Positions 11,167-24,019 of a DNA stretch of 64,000 nt are shown here, one piece after another. The notes beneath the pieces are model-generated. The model did not search any database. It was not told the origin of the DNA and worked only from the letters and a program-made list of their open reading frames with translations. How positions within the stretch are numbered: position 1 is the first letter of the stretch; every line of letters starts with the position of its first letter. The DNA comes from Glebionis coronaria (Eukaryota; Streptophyta; Magnoliopsida; Asterales; Asteraceae): assembly GCA_025667525.1 (NCBI GenBank), contig CM046878.1, positions 95,123,237-95,187,236 on the forward strand, read 5' to 3'. The position numbers and the translations under genes were made by a program.

Positions 11167-14100
11167 TATTGCATCGTGGAACATACGGGGTTTGAACCAC
11201 GCCCCTAAACAATATGAGGTTCGTCATGTTGTTAATGAGAATTGTTTAACTGTTTGTGCCATATTAGAGTCGCATGTGGATGTTTCGGGGCTTGCGGCTG
11301 TTTGTTCTAAGGTCTTCCGTAATTGGGATTGGACCTCTAATGCTAGCTTATGTACAAAGGGGTGTCGTATAATGCTAGGTTGGAATGTTGATGTGGTTGC
11401 TGTTCTAGTGGTTGCTCAATCTAGCCAAGTGATTCACACCAAGATTATCCATAAAGAGACCAATAGATCTATGTTCTGTTCTTTTGTGTATGCTGACAAT
11501 AACACTACTGTGCGAAGACAGTTGTGGATGGATTTAAGCATTCATAAACAAGTAACGCGTGATATGCCGTGGGCTTTGTTGGGTGACTTTAACGTCGCTT
11601 TAAACATAGAGGATACGTGTGTTGGTTCCTCCTCAATGACTACTGCCATGTGTGACTTCAAAGAGTGTATTTCAGATATTGAGGTTCTTGACCTCACGTG
11701 TTCGGGGTTGCAGTTTACGTGGAATCAGAAACCGAAGGGTGATAGTGGGATTCTTAAAAAACTTGATCGTGTGATGGGTAATTTAGACTTCACTGATCGG
11801 TTTCCGGGTGCATTTGCCATCTTCCAACCGTATCGTAACTCTGACCACTCGCCATCAGTCCTAAAGATTCCCACTTTGGTAACGCATAAGCCAAGACCGT
11901 TTAAATTTTTTAACTTCTTGGCACACAAAAGCCAATTTCTGTAATTATTAGCTATGCATTGGAAGGAGAATTTACCTGGTCATAACATGTACAAGGTTGT
12001 TCAGAATATGCGTGGATTGAAGAAGCCGCTTAGAAAACTTCTTTTGGACCAAGGTGATATTCATGATAGGGTGACTAAATTACGACATGAGTTGGATGAA
12101 GTTCAAAGGGATTTGGACCGTAATCCTGCGGACACTAATTTACGAGATGAGGAAGCGGTGTATTTTCAAGCGTTTAATGATGCTAAACTCGATGAGGAAA
12201 GGTTCTTACAACAAAAAGCTAAAATCGATTGGTTGGAGTTAGGTGATTCTAATTCGGCGTATTTTCACAAGACCGTCAAGAGTAAAAACCAACGAAGTCG
12301 CATAGAGGTTCTTTTAGACGTAGATAATAACGAGCTCACAGGTGCCAGTGTGCCTCAAGCGTTCGCTAACCACTACAAGATGTTCCTTGGTACAACAGAT
12401 ACTTGTAGTGACCTAGATAAATGGGACATGTTCTCTAAACGTGTGTCGGGTGCTACCCGAGATGCTATGATCAACCCTATTACCAATATGGAGATTAAAG
12501 CGGCTATGTTTGATATTGGCGATGATCGAGCCCCGGGTCCGGATGGTTTTACGTCTGCGTTTTATAAACGCGGGTGGGATATCGTGGGCGATGATGTTTG
12601 TAAAGCGGTTCGAGATTTCTTTGATAATGGGCAGATTTTGAAAGAGATAAACCACACCTTTTTAGCTCTCATCTCGAAGGTATCCACCCCTTCTAAGATT
12701 AACGATTATCGCCCGATTTCTTGTTGCAATGTTATTTATAAATGCATTAGCAAAATTATCACGAAGCGTATCATTGATGGCATTAAGGAAGTGGTTAGTG
12801 AGAATCAATCGGCGTTTGTTCCGGGTCGTCGTATCTCGGATAATATTCTTCTTACGCAGGAGCTTATGCACAACTATCATCGGGATAGGGTTCCTCCTCG
12901 TTGTGCTTTTAAAGTAGATATTCAGAAAGCATGTGATACGGTTGATTGGCGTTTCTTAAGGGGTATTCTTAATCAGTTTGGGTTTCGCCCCACTATGATT
13001 AAATGGATTATGGCGTGTGTCTCATCCACTTCTTTCTCTATAAGTTTAAATGGGGACATTCATGGTTTTCACAAAGGAAAACGTGGTTTGAGGCAAGGAG
13101 ATCCGTTATCGCCTTATTTATTCACCTTGGTTATGAAAAATTTGACTCTTATTCTTAAAAGGAGAGTTCGTGAGTCGGACACCTTTCGATATCACCATCA
13201 TTGTGAGAAGTTAGAGCTTATTAACCTTTGTTTTGCGGATGATCTATTTATTTTTGCTCGTGGTGATGTGAATTCTGCCCAAGTCATTATGGACTCTCTT
13301 AATGAGTTTAAAATGACATCCGGTTTAGTCCCTAGTATCCCGAAGAGCACGGCTTTCTTTTGTAATGTGCTTAACCATGTCAAGCGTGGTATTTTGAACA
13401 TCGTGCCTTTTTCTGAAGGAAGGTTTCCAGTTAAGTATCTTGGTGTCCCTCTCATTTCGTCTAGACTTTTAAATAGGGACTGCAAAGTTCTCGTTGAGAA
13501 AGTTATTAACCGGATTGGTGATTGGAAGAATAAATCGTTATCGTTTTCGGGAAGGCTCCAGCTTTGTAAGTCGGTTCTATCCTCTATGCATGTGTATTGG
13601 GCTTCGGTTCTCATCATCCCTAAGGGTATTATTTATGATATGCAACAACATATTCGTGGTTTCCTTTGGTGTAATGGTGAGTTTAAGAGAGGTAAGGCTA
13701 AGGTTGCATGGGATGATATTGTTCTTCCTAAACATGAGGGTGGTCTTGGTATTAGAAGTCTTGATGTTTTTAATATGGCATTGATGACGACTCACATTTG
13801 GAACATTGTTACCAATAAGGAGTCTTTATGGATCCGGTGGATTCACACTTATAAGATTAAGGACCGAACACTTTGGGACTAACTATCACGGTTGATCTAA
13901 GTTGGGGGTGGCGTAAAGTACTACAACTTCGTGAAACCGTTCGTCCCTACCTTTGTAAATTGCTTGGTAACGGTATCGATTCTTCTTTGTTATTTGATAC
14001 TTGGGATCCTCACTGCCCGTTATCTAGATTTTTGTCGCCTCGTGATGTTCATAGAGCTGGTCATAATCTTCGGCGTAAAGTGGCTGATTTTGTGCAAAAT

Positions 14101-14826
14101 GGCGTTTGGAATTGGCCACGGTCGTGGCTCCTTAAAGCGCCTAATCTAGATCAGATTCCCGTGCCTTTGTTGGATGATACGCGGCTTGATACTCCGAAAT
14201 GGCGTGATATAAATGGGAACATGGTTAGCTTTTCGGTTCAACAGGCTTGGGATGTGTTTAGACCGAGAGGTGTTCAAGTCCCATGGTGTGGAGTGGTTTG
14301 GTTTTCACTTTGTATTCCTCGGCATGCTTTCAACTTGTGGCTTATTATGAGGCGATGTCTGAAGACCCAAGATCACTTAAGGCATTGGGACGTTAGTGAC
14401 CATATCGATCTAACATTGCTTCGCTGCCCTCTTTGTGAGTCCGTTCCGGACTCACATAATCACCTTTTTTTCGAATGCACTTACTCTACGCAGGTATGGC
14501 AGATTGTTCGCACGCTGGCGGATATGAGTGATATTCCACCAAAGCTTGAAGATATTACTGTGTTTCTTCAATCGATAGCTCATCTTAGAACGGCTAAAAG
14601 TGTGATTGGAAGGTTAGTTTTTGCGGCTGCATGTTACTTCGTTTGGATTGAGAGGAACAACCGTCTTTTCAACAAAGGTAAACGTTCTCCACAAGAGTTG
14701 TGTGATTGTCTCAAGATTATGGTGAGGCTTAAGCTGATTACGTTCCGCTTCAAGAATACAACACCAGTTTCTCAACTGCTTGAGCAGTGGAGTGTGCCTA
14801 ATTCTTTCCATATATATGAAAGATAG
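11150..14826 (+). pseudogene. LINE ORF2: endonuclease, reverse transcriptase, zf-RVT
   Basis: An apurinic-type endonuclease comes first (SWNIRGLN near the start, GDFNVALN, and NSDHSP near 11,850). A TAA at 11942-11944 interrupts the frame, which then goes on. The reverse transcriptase follows, with APGPDGF, NDYRPISCCNVIYK, ENQSAFVPGR, GLRQGDPLSPYLF and the catalytic FADD (about 13,236). In the finger motif KVDIQKACDTVDW a Cys replaces the usual Tyr. A frameshift lies near 13,880; after it come the zf-RVT domain (RCPLCE...HLFFEC, about 14,420-14,480) and a C-terminal helix. Intact relatives nick DNA and prime reverse transcription on the target. This copy is dead. Confidence 0.9.
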
Positions 14827-14995
14827 GATTTTTCTTTGTTAGATGGCTTTTACGTTTAGGGGTTTGTTCTAAACGTTAGGTGTTCAAGCCTTTGGCTGAG
14901 GTTAATGTGGTATTTCAACCACATTCCATTGTACTTAAACTTTTCATGTGATTAATACAAGTTTACCGGGGTAACCCATTACCCAAAAATTTAGA

Positions 14996-15495
14996 TTTTT
15001 TTTACAAATTTTATCTAATTAAAACTTAATTAAAACTAATATAATTTATCCAAAAATATATAAAAAGAAAGAAAACAGAGGACCGAATGATCAAATAGAT
15101 CGTGTAAATAGATCGTGTGGGCGAATGAGTTGGAGCATTATATCGGTCGCATCAAATCGCCGCAACGAAGACGACCTGAAACGAATTTGGTCGACCGATT
15201 CGGCGATGAAACCGTTGCGGGTAGTTTAAACTCACGGAGATGACTATCCCTCCGTTTTCCCACCAACGCGCTCGTGACTTAAACGATGGGTAGTAACTCA
15301 CGGCGTGAGTTGCCCAACTCACAGCTTGAGTTATATCTTCCACCCCACTAAAAGCTAACATTTTGCGTTTTAGTTTTTAATTTATTGTTTTGATATATTA
15401 AAGTTAGTTTTATTCTTGAAATTTGTACATATTTCAGCAAAACAATTTGAACCATATTGATACAAACGAAAAGGCATAACTCGTTTCTTCTATAA
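14996..15495. other. inner flank of the composite insertion and duplicated DC1 3' flank
   Basis: Up to 15,225 this is the right arm of the composite insertion. From 15,226 the DNA matches the 3' flank of the other two DC1 genes (49,790-50,058 and 57,392-57,656). No gene is seen. Confidence 0.5.
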
Positions 15496-15892
15496 GTAGG
15501 TGTTTGAATGTGCTTATTGAAAACAAATTATTCATTTTGAAAACTCTATTTTGAAAAATCATCATTTTGAAAACAACATTTTAAAAAATAGTGTTTGGAT
15601 TTGATATTTCAGTTTGAAATCGCAATAATCAAATAATCACTTTTTTGAGTGTTCGGCAAATTTGATTATTTGATAATAAACTTCATTTTAAAAGCTTACT
15701 TTTCCAAAACTCTATTTTGAAAATGAAATAAGTAGCTCCCCACTAACTTTTTCAAAACTCCATTTTGGAGCTTTTAAACGCAAATAATCACTTATCTCAA
15801 TTTATTACCCAAACATTTTTTTTTAACTTATCTCTATTTTGAAACTGAGATTTTGAGATAATCTCCTCCTAACCGCACATCCAAACACCCCG
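15496..15892. mobile_element. Tourist-like (PIF/Harbinger) MITE, TAA target duplication
   Basis: Starts GTAGGTGTTTGAATGTGC and ends GCACATCCAAACACCCCG, so the ends are inverted repeats of the GGTGTTTGRATGTGC type. TAA flanks both sides (15493-15495 and 15893-15895). The matching place in unit C (around 57,635) lacks it, so it entered unit A after the duplication. The interior is AT-rich with many 'tcaaaactctattttgaaa'-like blocks and no ORF. Confidence 0.8.
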
Positions 15893-15920
15893 TAAGACAA
15901 CCATATACTTTAGAAACACA

Positions 15921-18069
15921 TTACAATCTCTTACAACAAAAGTAGTGCATTGTGATCTTGCATTTCAAACACTTAATGACTATACGATTTTCCACGTCCC
16001 CTTGACACATTGTGCATATACCATCGGCGTCAGACCCTTGAGCAAGTGTTACAGAGTGCTCGTGACCTTTGATATTATAACTTCCCCCAAACTTAATATT
16101 CAAATACTCATGAAGGCTCCCGTAGCGGTAAAAGGCTTTTTGGAAGTTAACTATCACCGGAGCACAATGAGTATGTAAAGAGTAGAGACACACATGGCAA
16201 TGATAGAACCACTTATTTGGGTTGAGCTCTTTCTCACATACTTCACAAAAGTATTCACTTTTATGGTTCTCTACCGGACCGTATGTCAACTTCATGGGGT
16301 GCTTGTCCACCTTGTGATTTATAATGCCAGGCAAAAATAAAGCACAATAAGAATGTAGGTAAAAATCACAAGACACACACCCAAAAGATATTCCACTTGA
16401 ATAAATAGGGAAGCCTTCTACAACACATGGCTTCCTTATTCTTTGCATAGACCGTGAAAGAATGTGATCAGGGTGAGCTTCATGTGTGATTTCTTCAGGG
16501 ATGAATCCACAGTTAACATCAACGTAGTATTCACATTTGGTGCACCCGTAGGCAAACCCGTTGCAACTTAATTCGCATATAGCACAATAAAAAATGCCGA
16601 ATTTATTTTCTGAAACTTCTGGAAGGAAACTGAGAGTGTGTTCTGGGTGACCTGGGTAATTTGGTAATTCAGCAGGTAAACGAGTGCACCACTCATGAAG
16701 TACAAAGTCGCAACATTTGTCTTCGCTGGAGCATTTGTAAAAGGGCACATCCATGATTGGTCTCACACACCCACTGCATAACAGCTCAATCCTTTTCATT
16801 GGGTCGTGACAAGATACTGAACTACCACTTGAAGAGCTTGCACCTTTACTGTCAGTGGATTGTGTACCTACTAGACATAGAACATGCTGATGACGGATGT
16901 GGTTCAGATCCCTTTCACTTGTTTCAACAGTTGTTGATCCCGATTCTTTAGAAAACCGGTGTTGTAGTATGCTGCAAGTTTGATCAGGGAATGGGAGATT
17001 GACAAGATTAGGATGATCAGCATCTTTATAATTTTTGATAGTTTCGCCTATACCTGCAAATAAATTGAAAATGTGTTAATGTTAAAATGTCCTTACATAT
17101 CAAATAGGATCCGAGTAATGAGATATTTAGTTAATCTATTTGAAAAGAGACGCATTGTTTGGAGAATCCTATGTGCTCATTGCTATAAACACTTGTAATA
17201 TGCAAATAGGATCCGAGTAATCGCAAAAGAGATTTATACGTATTTTAATTACCTGCTGATAGGAAGATAGACATGAATGGCTCAGTTCTGGATGTTGCAC
17301 AATCTAGATGCACAAAATACCTACAATCTTCACACTTATAACTCCATAGATAATCAAGATCAAAGGGCTCACGACATATCCTACAGGTAAACCTTTTAGT
17401 CTCTCTAATTGCATCGATATACAGGGAAGAATAAGAAATGGTGAGTGGGTGAGTATGTTGGATTTGTAACTTTCTAGGGAGGAATGCACAATCAGTATGG
17501 ATGGTGTAGTCAAAACAAGTGGTACATTGATAAAAGATGCCTTCATGTTTCTTACCACAAGCATCACACTTGCATAAAATTGGTTGAGGCATAACAATCA
17601 TTAGTGGGTGTGAGTGACTGGGATGATAGATGATATGATTCTCTCTTCCAATCATGGCACATTTTACATGTAAGCTATAAAACCATAAACAGATTGAACA
17701 ACTGTAGTACAATTCATCATATATATATGCAAGACAAGCACAACACTTAACATAAAAGTCATCTGGCTGAGTAAGGGTGAGCTTATGAGTAAAACTATGG
17801 GATTTTAGTATTAACGTCGTGGGAAGTGCCTTTGCACATAACTTATGGAGCACGTAATCACACGACGAATCGGTACACTTATAGTAATACCTATGGTACA
17901 CGTTAATATCTTTGCCACACTGATTACATGGACTATTAAAATCCCATTTTATAACCTTATCCTCCTCCTCGTCATCACTATATTCTACATAGTCGGGATA
18001 ACAAGGCTGCAAATCTACAAGATGAAGCGGATGCTCATGTAGATTTTCAAATTTGACGCAGGACTCCAT
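15921..18069 (-). CDS. multi-DC1 (Cys/His-rich C1) protein, unit A
   Basis: Two exons on the minus strand, 18069-17253 and 17053-15921, joined by a GT-AG intron in phase 1; together 649 residues. Exon 1 starts MESCVKFENLHEHPLHLVDL, then an acidic patch (YSDDEEEDKV) and about four C1_2/DC1 modules (for example CNQCGKDINVYHRYYYKC...CDYVLHKLC; CDACGKKHEGIFYQC...IHTDC). Exon 2 opens with a linker (GIGETIKNYKDADHPN) and holds about four more modules (CSGCVRPIMDVPFYKC; CEVCEKELNPNKWFYHC). Each pairs Cys and His as zinc ligands. Plant DC1 proteins are often stress- or defence-responsive; no biochemical role can be read here. Two close paralogues lie downstream in the same strand order. Confidence 0.9.
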
Positions 18070-18434
18070 ACGTGCGACCCGGGGGAGATAAAAATGAATA
18101 GAAATAAAAGATGGCGTGAATAACAGCGGACAACTAACAAACAGAGAAGATGAAATTATAATCGGCTACAAGATAGAATACGTTTCTATATGGTTTTATA
18201 TGGAATTTCATCTCAGTTATTTACGTTTCTTTATTAAAGAAAGATGCTACGAAGTAATCTATTAAAGTAATAATATGCTAAAGAGAGAAAGATAGAATCG
18301 AGTTGTATGAAGGTAGCATGAATGAAACTTTCTTATTCGATTTATGCCTCAAGTTATATGTGATTACAAATATGTATTAACCATCCATATCTTTAGTTAA
18401 ACGATTGACATGGTTATAAGCTGATAAAAATTTA
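18070..18434. promoter_or_regulatory. 5' flank of DC1 unit A
   Basis: Presumed 5' UTR and promoter of the minus-strand DC1 gene, nearly identical to 59,846-60,240 apart from small indels. No separate gene is seen. Confidence 0.4.
18187..18203 (-). promoter_or_regulatory. TATA-like block upstream of DC1 unit A
   Basis: Read on the minus strand the block is CCATATAAAACCATATA, about 120 bp before the start codon. The same block stands at similar distance in the other two units, so it is a candidate core promoter. Conservation may simply reflect recent duplication. Confidence 0.35.
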
Positions 18435-18990
18435 AACAAGTGGGCATTGTGTTGCTTTCTAATTTAGTCACTTTACTCATTTCAAATTATCACCCTCGAC
18501 TTTGGAGACAAAGGTCAGGGGACTATTCATGTATGAAAACAAGACAGCAAGTCCAACCACTGTGGCTGCTCCAACTACTGCAGGACCTCCGATTTAACCG
18601 CACTACCAGAGAGATTGTTATCATCATCTTGCTCATCGTCGACGCCATTGGATTAGATTCGTGAGCAAGTAAGTTCTGACCCATAAAAGCATTACCGGTT
18701 TATATCCGTTATCAACATTTGCATTTGACGATCTAGATGACTCCACACCATGATCAGACACAAAACTGTTGTTGTGATCAATACGGGTCATTATGGTTAT
18801 CGGGTTAGGGGTGTTAAGTGGCATCTTTAACGAATCCGAAATTCTTCGACTTCAACAGTTCAATCTTGGCTTTCACTTTATTAATTTTCAATCCCAATCC
18901 AAAACTCAAATCCTTGAATTCGTTAACTGAGTACTTCTTTTTCTACCTTTGATAGAACTGAACCAGCCTCTCTACTTCTGGTAGAGGTAT
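18435..18990 (-). pseudogene. unidentified frame-broken coding relic, unit A
   Basis: Read on the minus strand with at least two frame changes, this gives a basic helical stretch (LGLKINKVKAKIELLKSKNF), a Ser/Asn/Asp-rich middle (GVESSRSSN...), an acidic run (DDEQDDDNNLSGS), then a hydrophobic glycine-rich segment (AVVGAATVVGLAVLFSYM) that could be a membrane helix, and a short C-terminal tail. I do not recognise the family. The same relic is in unit C (60,240-60,800), with the same breaks where I compared them, so it was dead before that duplication. Confidence 0.4.
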
Positions 18991-19210
18991 GCATGTCTAC
19001 GTCTCAACCTCCCACATACACCGTCCTAGACGGTATTAGGGCCCATAACCCGTGAAAGACGGTACTGGGTGTTAACTTTTACTCATTTCAAATTATCATA
19101 TATGCATGGACGAACTTATAATTTTAGCAAATTTTTTGAGCTAGAATCAAGTTGCACTGTAAAACAGTAAAATAGCGAAAAAATATTATCGGGTGTTATA
19201 CTAAAACCGA

Positions 19211-19491
19211 CTACCTCCGTCCCTATATTATTGTCCACTATTCCATTTTGGGTTGTCCTAAAATTATTGTCTACTTCCAAAACTTCCAAAATTAGATAGA
19301 GAATTTTGTTTGAGTTTACCATATTACCCTCACTTGAGGTTATTATTACAAAAAATAAAGAAGTATAAAATTAATTGGTTAATGGTAGAACTGTCATTTT
19401 GCAAAAAGTAAGAGAGAAAGCTGAAAAAGTAATGTTTTTCTAAAATTGTGTGTTTTTTGTTCTGTGGTCAATAATTTTGGGACGGATGTAG
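19211..19491. mobile_element. Stowaway-like (Tc1/mariner) MITE
   Basis: Ends read CTACCTCCGTCCC and GGGACGGATGTAG, which match the Stowaway end consensus CTCCCTCCGTCCC with a few changes; TA follows the right end. Unit C lacks it at the matching place (after aaaaccgac, near 61,010). The interior is AT-rich and non-coding. Confidence 0.7.
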
Positions 19492-19544
19492 TAACATAAA
19501 GCAAAGAAATTTTTTGTTGTCTGCACGATAAGAATTTATATCTT

Positions 19545-19797
19545 TTTCTTTTGTCCTTTATTCCATATATATTAACATTAAAACATTGATTGTTACTGTA
19601 TTAGCTTTTGCTTTTTACTTTGTTTTACTTTTTCTTTTAGAAATGAAAAAAATCAAGACATGGTATTAGCTTTCTCTTTTGTCCTTTATTCCACATATAT
19701 TAACATTAAAACATTGATTGTTATTAGCTTTTGCTTTTTACTTTGTTTTACTTTTTCTTTTAGAAATGAAAAAAATCAAGACATGGTATTAGCTTGG
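19545..19797. repeat. tandem duplication of about 123 bp
   Basis: A block running from 'tttgtcctttattccatata' to 'aatcaagacatggtattagc' occurs twice head to tail with only small differences. One copy of it is present in unit B (about 52,390-52,505). No coding sense. Confidence 0.8.
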
Positions 19798-21052
19798 TTA
19801 ATGTTGATCTCAATGTGATAAAAAAAACAATACGTGTTTTTAGTATTTGGAACATCTTGTTTCTATATAATGTTTTACAAGTTTCTTGGTCATCTTTCTT
19901 CGGGTTGTAATCTTGTCACAATAGGACAACAATGTGTTGCTAGTAACCAATATACCATATAATGTATCGTAATAGTCTTGTAATAATCTTCTTGTGTGGA
20001 GTAAAAATATAGGCATATTCGTGACATTGGTTACGTTTATATGGCAGCATTGGTGATGTGTGCACCTGAATAAGTTCTGAATCCTTGGGCTTTTATGTTC
20101 CTAGTGGTCACTGACTCACAGGTCAAGGTTGTATGTGAGGTGGAAACTAGAAATAGCCTAGGTACAACATAGATTAGACGATACAAGCAAGGTTTTATAA
20201 GGAACTTCATCCCATAGTCGAGACAACTGTTGCTTGCCTGCTTTGTTTATTACAGCGGGTTTAGTACTTAATTTGATTCAGTTGTATAGAAATAGCCACA
20301 GGAACAATCAATGTTTGTATGATTGTTACAACATATTCTTTGTTGCAAAATTGGTGATTCGTAAAACCTTTTAAATTAACTGATTCAAGCGAAAACTGAC
20401 ACAAAATATCGTAACAGAGACTTCTAAGTAGTACTCTGCATATATGTTTGTCTAGTGTCAACTATATTAAGTTGGCATAAAGCAAAAACATATTCCACAT
20501 GTATTAACATCCAGTATTTTTAACTATTGCTTTTTAGTTTATTTGACTTGTTCTTATAGAAATGAAAGATCAGTAAGATATAAATAAAGCAGTTTATTTA
20601 TTCCATTCTATGGTCTTATTATAGAAATCTTAGGTTAAATTATGCATACTCAGCTTTTCCATTAGCAGGATTGCATACCTGTATTCACCACTATTCAGTA
20701 GTATTCACCAATCATTTGGTCACATTCTCAACATATGTTGAATTCCGTCACCTCTAAAATTCCAAGCTTATAACATCATTGGCGTAAACCTGTCATAGAT
20801 GGTGAAATTTCAACTTCCTCATCATTACCAACTAGAGGGTTTTACGCTAAATCAGAACAATCTGTAACTCAAAGCAACATAAAGCCTCAAACATAGAATT
20901 CGCAACAGGGGAAGATCCACAAAAAAAAGACAACATACAGTTCAGCAAGCAAGTAGTTCTAAAATAACACAACAGGTTGAGAAAAAAAGTTTTCTCCCAG
21001 CAGAATGAATCACTCCCACGTCAGCATCCATTTACTCCTCTAGAGGAAGAGA
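19798..21052. other. intergenic DNA between unit A and the ubiquitin gene
   Basis: Up to about 20,150 the DNA is similar to the end of unit B (52,505-52,750). After that I see no gene, no long ORF and no clear repeat; the part just before 21,053 should contain the 3' UTR of the ubiquitin-L40 gene. Confidence 0.5.
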
Positions 21053-23981
21053 CTAGTTGTGCTTCTCCCCGCCTTTGGACAAAAACATAGTCTTTGGCCT
21101 CAGCTGCAAGCACAAATATAATAAAAGCTACTTAGTGAAAGTAACGGTAATAGAGAAAATCCTAAGATAAGAAGGACCGCAAAGTATATTCTAATCAAAA
21201 TGAAGTTAAAAGAATGTTTACTTGGTTGCTGTGGCCACATTTTTTCTTCCTGCAATTCATAGCCCTTTTGGGAAGGCGAGCATAGCACCTAGCAAGCAAT
21301 TCAATAAAAATAAGGCAATGATAAAAAAAAATAGACAATACAGAAAATAAACAAAAGTTTTAGAAGCACATGCTACATAATCCATTCAAGCTTTAAAACC
21401 AGATCATTGTTAAAAAGAAGAGGCTAATCAGCGAAGACATAAACATGGTTAAAATAACTTTCTTGAAGCTAATCTTACAGGATACCCCTAAACTCAATAA
21501 TCTCTTTGGTGTTCAAAATTAGAGAAGACCAAAAAGGAGACACGCAGAATGAATTGAGTAACTACTCAAGAGAGCATCAGTTATAGGTTACAAGCTTAGA
21601 GGAAATAGAATTGGGAGCCAGAGGTATTTGGTAATTGGTATCACAATTTGTCAAAACCAAACTGGCAGATGGGTGTCTTTAGAACCAGCAATGTCATCCA
21701 AAAACGTTTTTTTTTGCTGGTTTTTGTAGGATTGGTTTATTTAAACCAATTGGCATAAACTACCAGTGACTCACAACCATGACGACTCAAAATATTGTAA
21801 TATCCTACGATTATGAAAGGGCAATATGAAGCTATAAAGACGTTTCACAAAAAGTTTAGAATCAAACTTACGCCTAGAAAGTAACTTAATCAACTTTTAA
21901 AGTCAAGTTTCAAGTTAAGTATTAATACTTCCTCTGTTTCATGAAAAATACAACTGTATTCCTTTTTTGACTAATCATCAATTGCTCACTAATCGACCAC
22001 TACACAATTATGCTAAAAACCGTATTTGCACAGTTATTTATATCAAAACTTAAGATAAAACACGTAACAGAAATCCACGTAGAGAACAACTCACTTCCTA
22101 CAAATTTTTCTGTTCTGGTTGGACTCGCGAGCAAGATCCAGCAGGAAAGGAGCATACACCTTTGCTGGATCTTTGATGCCACCACCCCTCAGTCGCAAGA
22201 CCAAATGAAGAGTCGACTCTGAAGAAACAATGCAAAATACCATCAGCAAATATAACAATCTTGATACAATGGCATTCCTTTAACAGTGTTGAATAAAAAA
22301 CTAAAAACCAATTGTTACACGTTGATTGTCTGTTTAGAAATTTCTTGCCAAGAAACAATTTTAATCAAACCAATAACACCAATGAAATAATGAACTTTCG
22401 ATCCCCCATTAAATATTAAACAAATCACTTAAAAGTCTGATAGACGTTAAACCATTAAACCCAATATCCTAACCTAACCAACAATTAGCCAACAAGAAAT
22501 TTGTTCATTGATATATAGTAACCTCTTTATGTGGATGTTATACATATTTTCACTTTTCAACAATCGTGTTATATATTTGTTAAATAGTTCACGATTAACG
22601 ACCTTTACGTGTCACGTAATTATAACAAACACGGAACTGAAAGGATTTATTAAGAAAAGAAAAAGTAACATTAAATATCAACATCATATTACTAATTGTC
22701 AAGTGTTTCTGAATTAGCTGTCGCATAACTATTTTGAAATAACCAAATACAATTTATTGATAAATTCATGTTTATTAAACCATGTCCTTTTTAGTAGTCA
22801 TTTAACAACATAAGCCCAATAAACACTTAGGCTTATAAGCTGATCCATTTGTTTTTAGCTTATATAAGCTAAGCTTATTTCGAATTATATAACATACGCC
22901 TCAATTTTGTGGCTTATTTGGAGACTTATGGGCTTAACTAAGTTTGTTATGATAAAATAAACTTATATAATCCCATAAGTCACCAATAAGCTTAAGCAAT
23001 TAAGGTTTATGAAAAATAAGCCGAAAATAACATAAGCCCCAACTTTGTGACGTAGTTTGAGACTTAGGGGCTTATATAAGTTTATCATGATATAATAAAC
23101 CCATATAAGCCCATAAACCTCCAAATAAGCCACAAAATTGCGGCTTATGTTATATAAGCCGAAATGGGCTTACATTATATAGGCCAAACTAAACACCAGT
23201 TTAAGCATGGGTTTATAAGCTTATGATGTAAAAGCCAGAAACGGCTTATATAACAAAAGCCCTAAGCACAACTCATAAGCTTAACCAAACACCCCCTAAA
23301 CCCAATATCCTAACCAAAGCAACAATTAGCCAACAATAAAAAACCTTTGTGGATATTAAACAATGAAACAAATGAACTTTTGATCCCCCATTAAATATTA
23401 AACAAATCACTTAGGGGCTGTTTGTTTTAGCTTATATAACGTAAGCTTATAAAACATAAGCCTCAATTTTGTGGCTTATTTAGAGACTTACTGACTTATG
23501 TAAGTTTATTGAGATACAATAGACTTAAATAAGCTCACAAGCCTCCAAATGAGATTAAAAATATGGGGTTTATGAAATATAAGCCGAAATATGGCTTGTT
23601 TTCGGCTTATATAACATAAGCCCTAAACATGTGGCTTATTTGGAGACTTAGGGGCTTTTATATAAGTCTATTATGATATACTACGTAATAAAAGACCATA
23701 AGTCTCCAAATAAACCACAAAAATGGAGCTTATGTTAAATAAGCCAAAATGGGCTTTAAGTTATATAAACCAAACCAAACAATAAATAAATAAATGAATA
23801 AATTAATTAATTAATGAATAAATGAATAAATAAATAAATGAAATAAAAAACTACTTACCATTGAGGATGTTGTAGTCAGAAAGAGTACGGACATCTTGAA
23901 GCTGCTTTCCAGCAAAAATCAACCTCTGCTGATCCCGTGGGATACCTTTTTTTTATAAAAAAAAAAAAAGAAAGAAAAACC

Positions 23982-24019
<38 letters not shown>

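Larger units (their letters stand above)
9480..14995 (+). mobile_element. L1-like non-LTR retrotransposon (LINE), decayed
   Basis: A nearly full-length plant LINE with ORF1 (DUF4283 plus zinc knuckle) and ORF2 (endonuclease, reverse transcriptase, zf-RVT) in the expected order on the plus strand. Coding ends at 14,826. The 3' UTR runs to about 14,995, where it passes into AT-rich DNA without a clear poly(A) tail. I could not define the 5' end or a target duplication, so the limits are approximate. ORF1 holds one nonsense codon and ORF2 one nonsense codon and one frameshift, so the copy cannot move by its own products. Confidence 0.85.
8796..15225. mobile_element. composite insertion with Harbinger-like ends, holding a hAT MITE and a LINE
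   Basis: Compared with unit C (57,381-57,400), unit A is interrupted between 8795 and 15226. The insertion starts GACTACCTGCAACAGCG and ends CGTTGCGGGTAGT, so its ends are imperfect inverted repeats (ACTACCTGCAAC against ACTACCCGCAAC). TTA lies on both sides (8793-8795 and 15226-15228), which fits a PIF/Harbinger-type 3-bp target duplication. Inside lie a hAT-like MITE and an L1-like LINE, so most of the length comes from later insertions. That the outer ends belong to one Harbinger element is inference. Confidence 0.5.
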
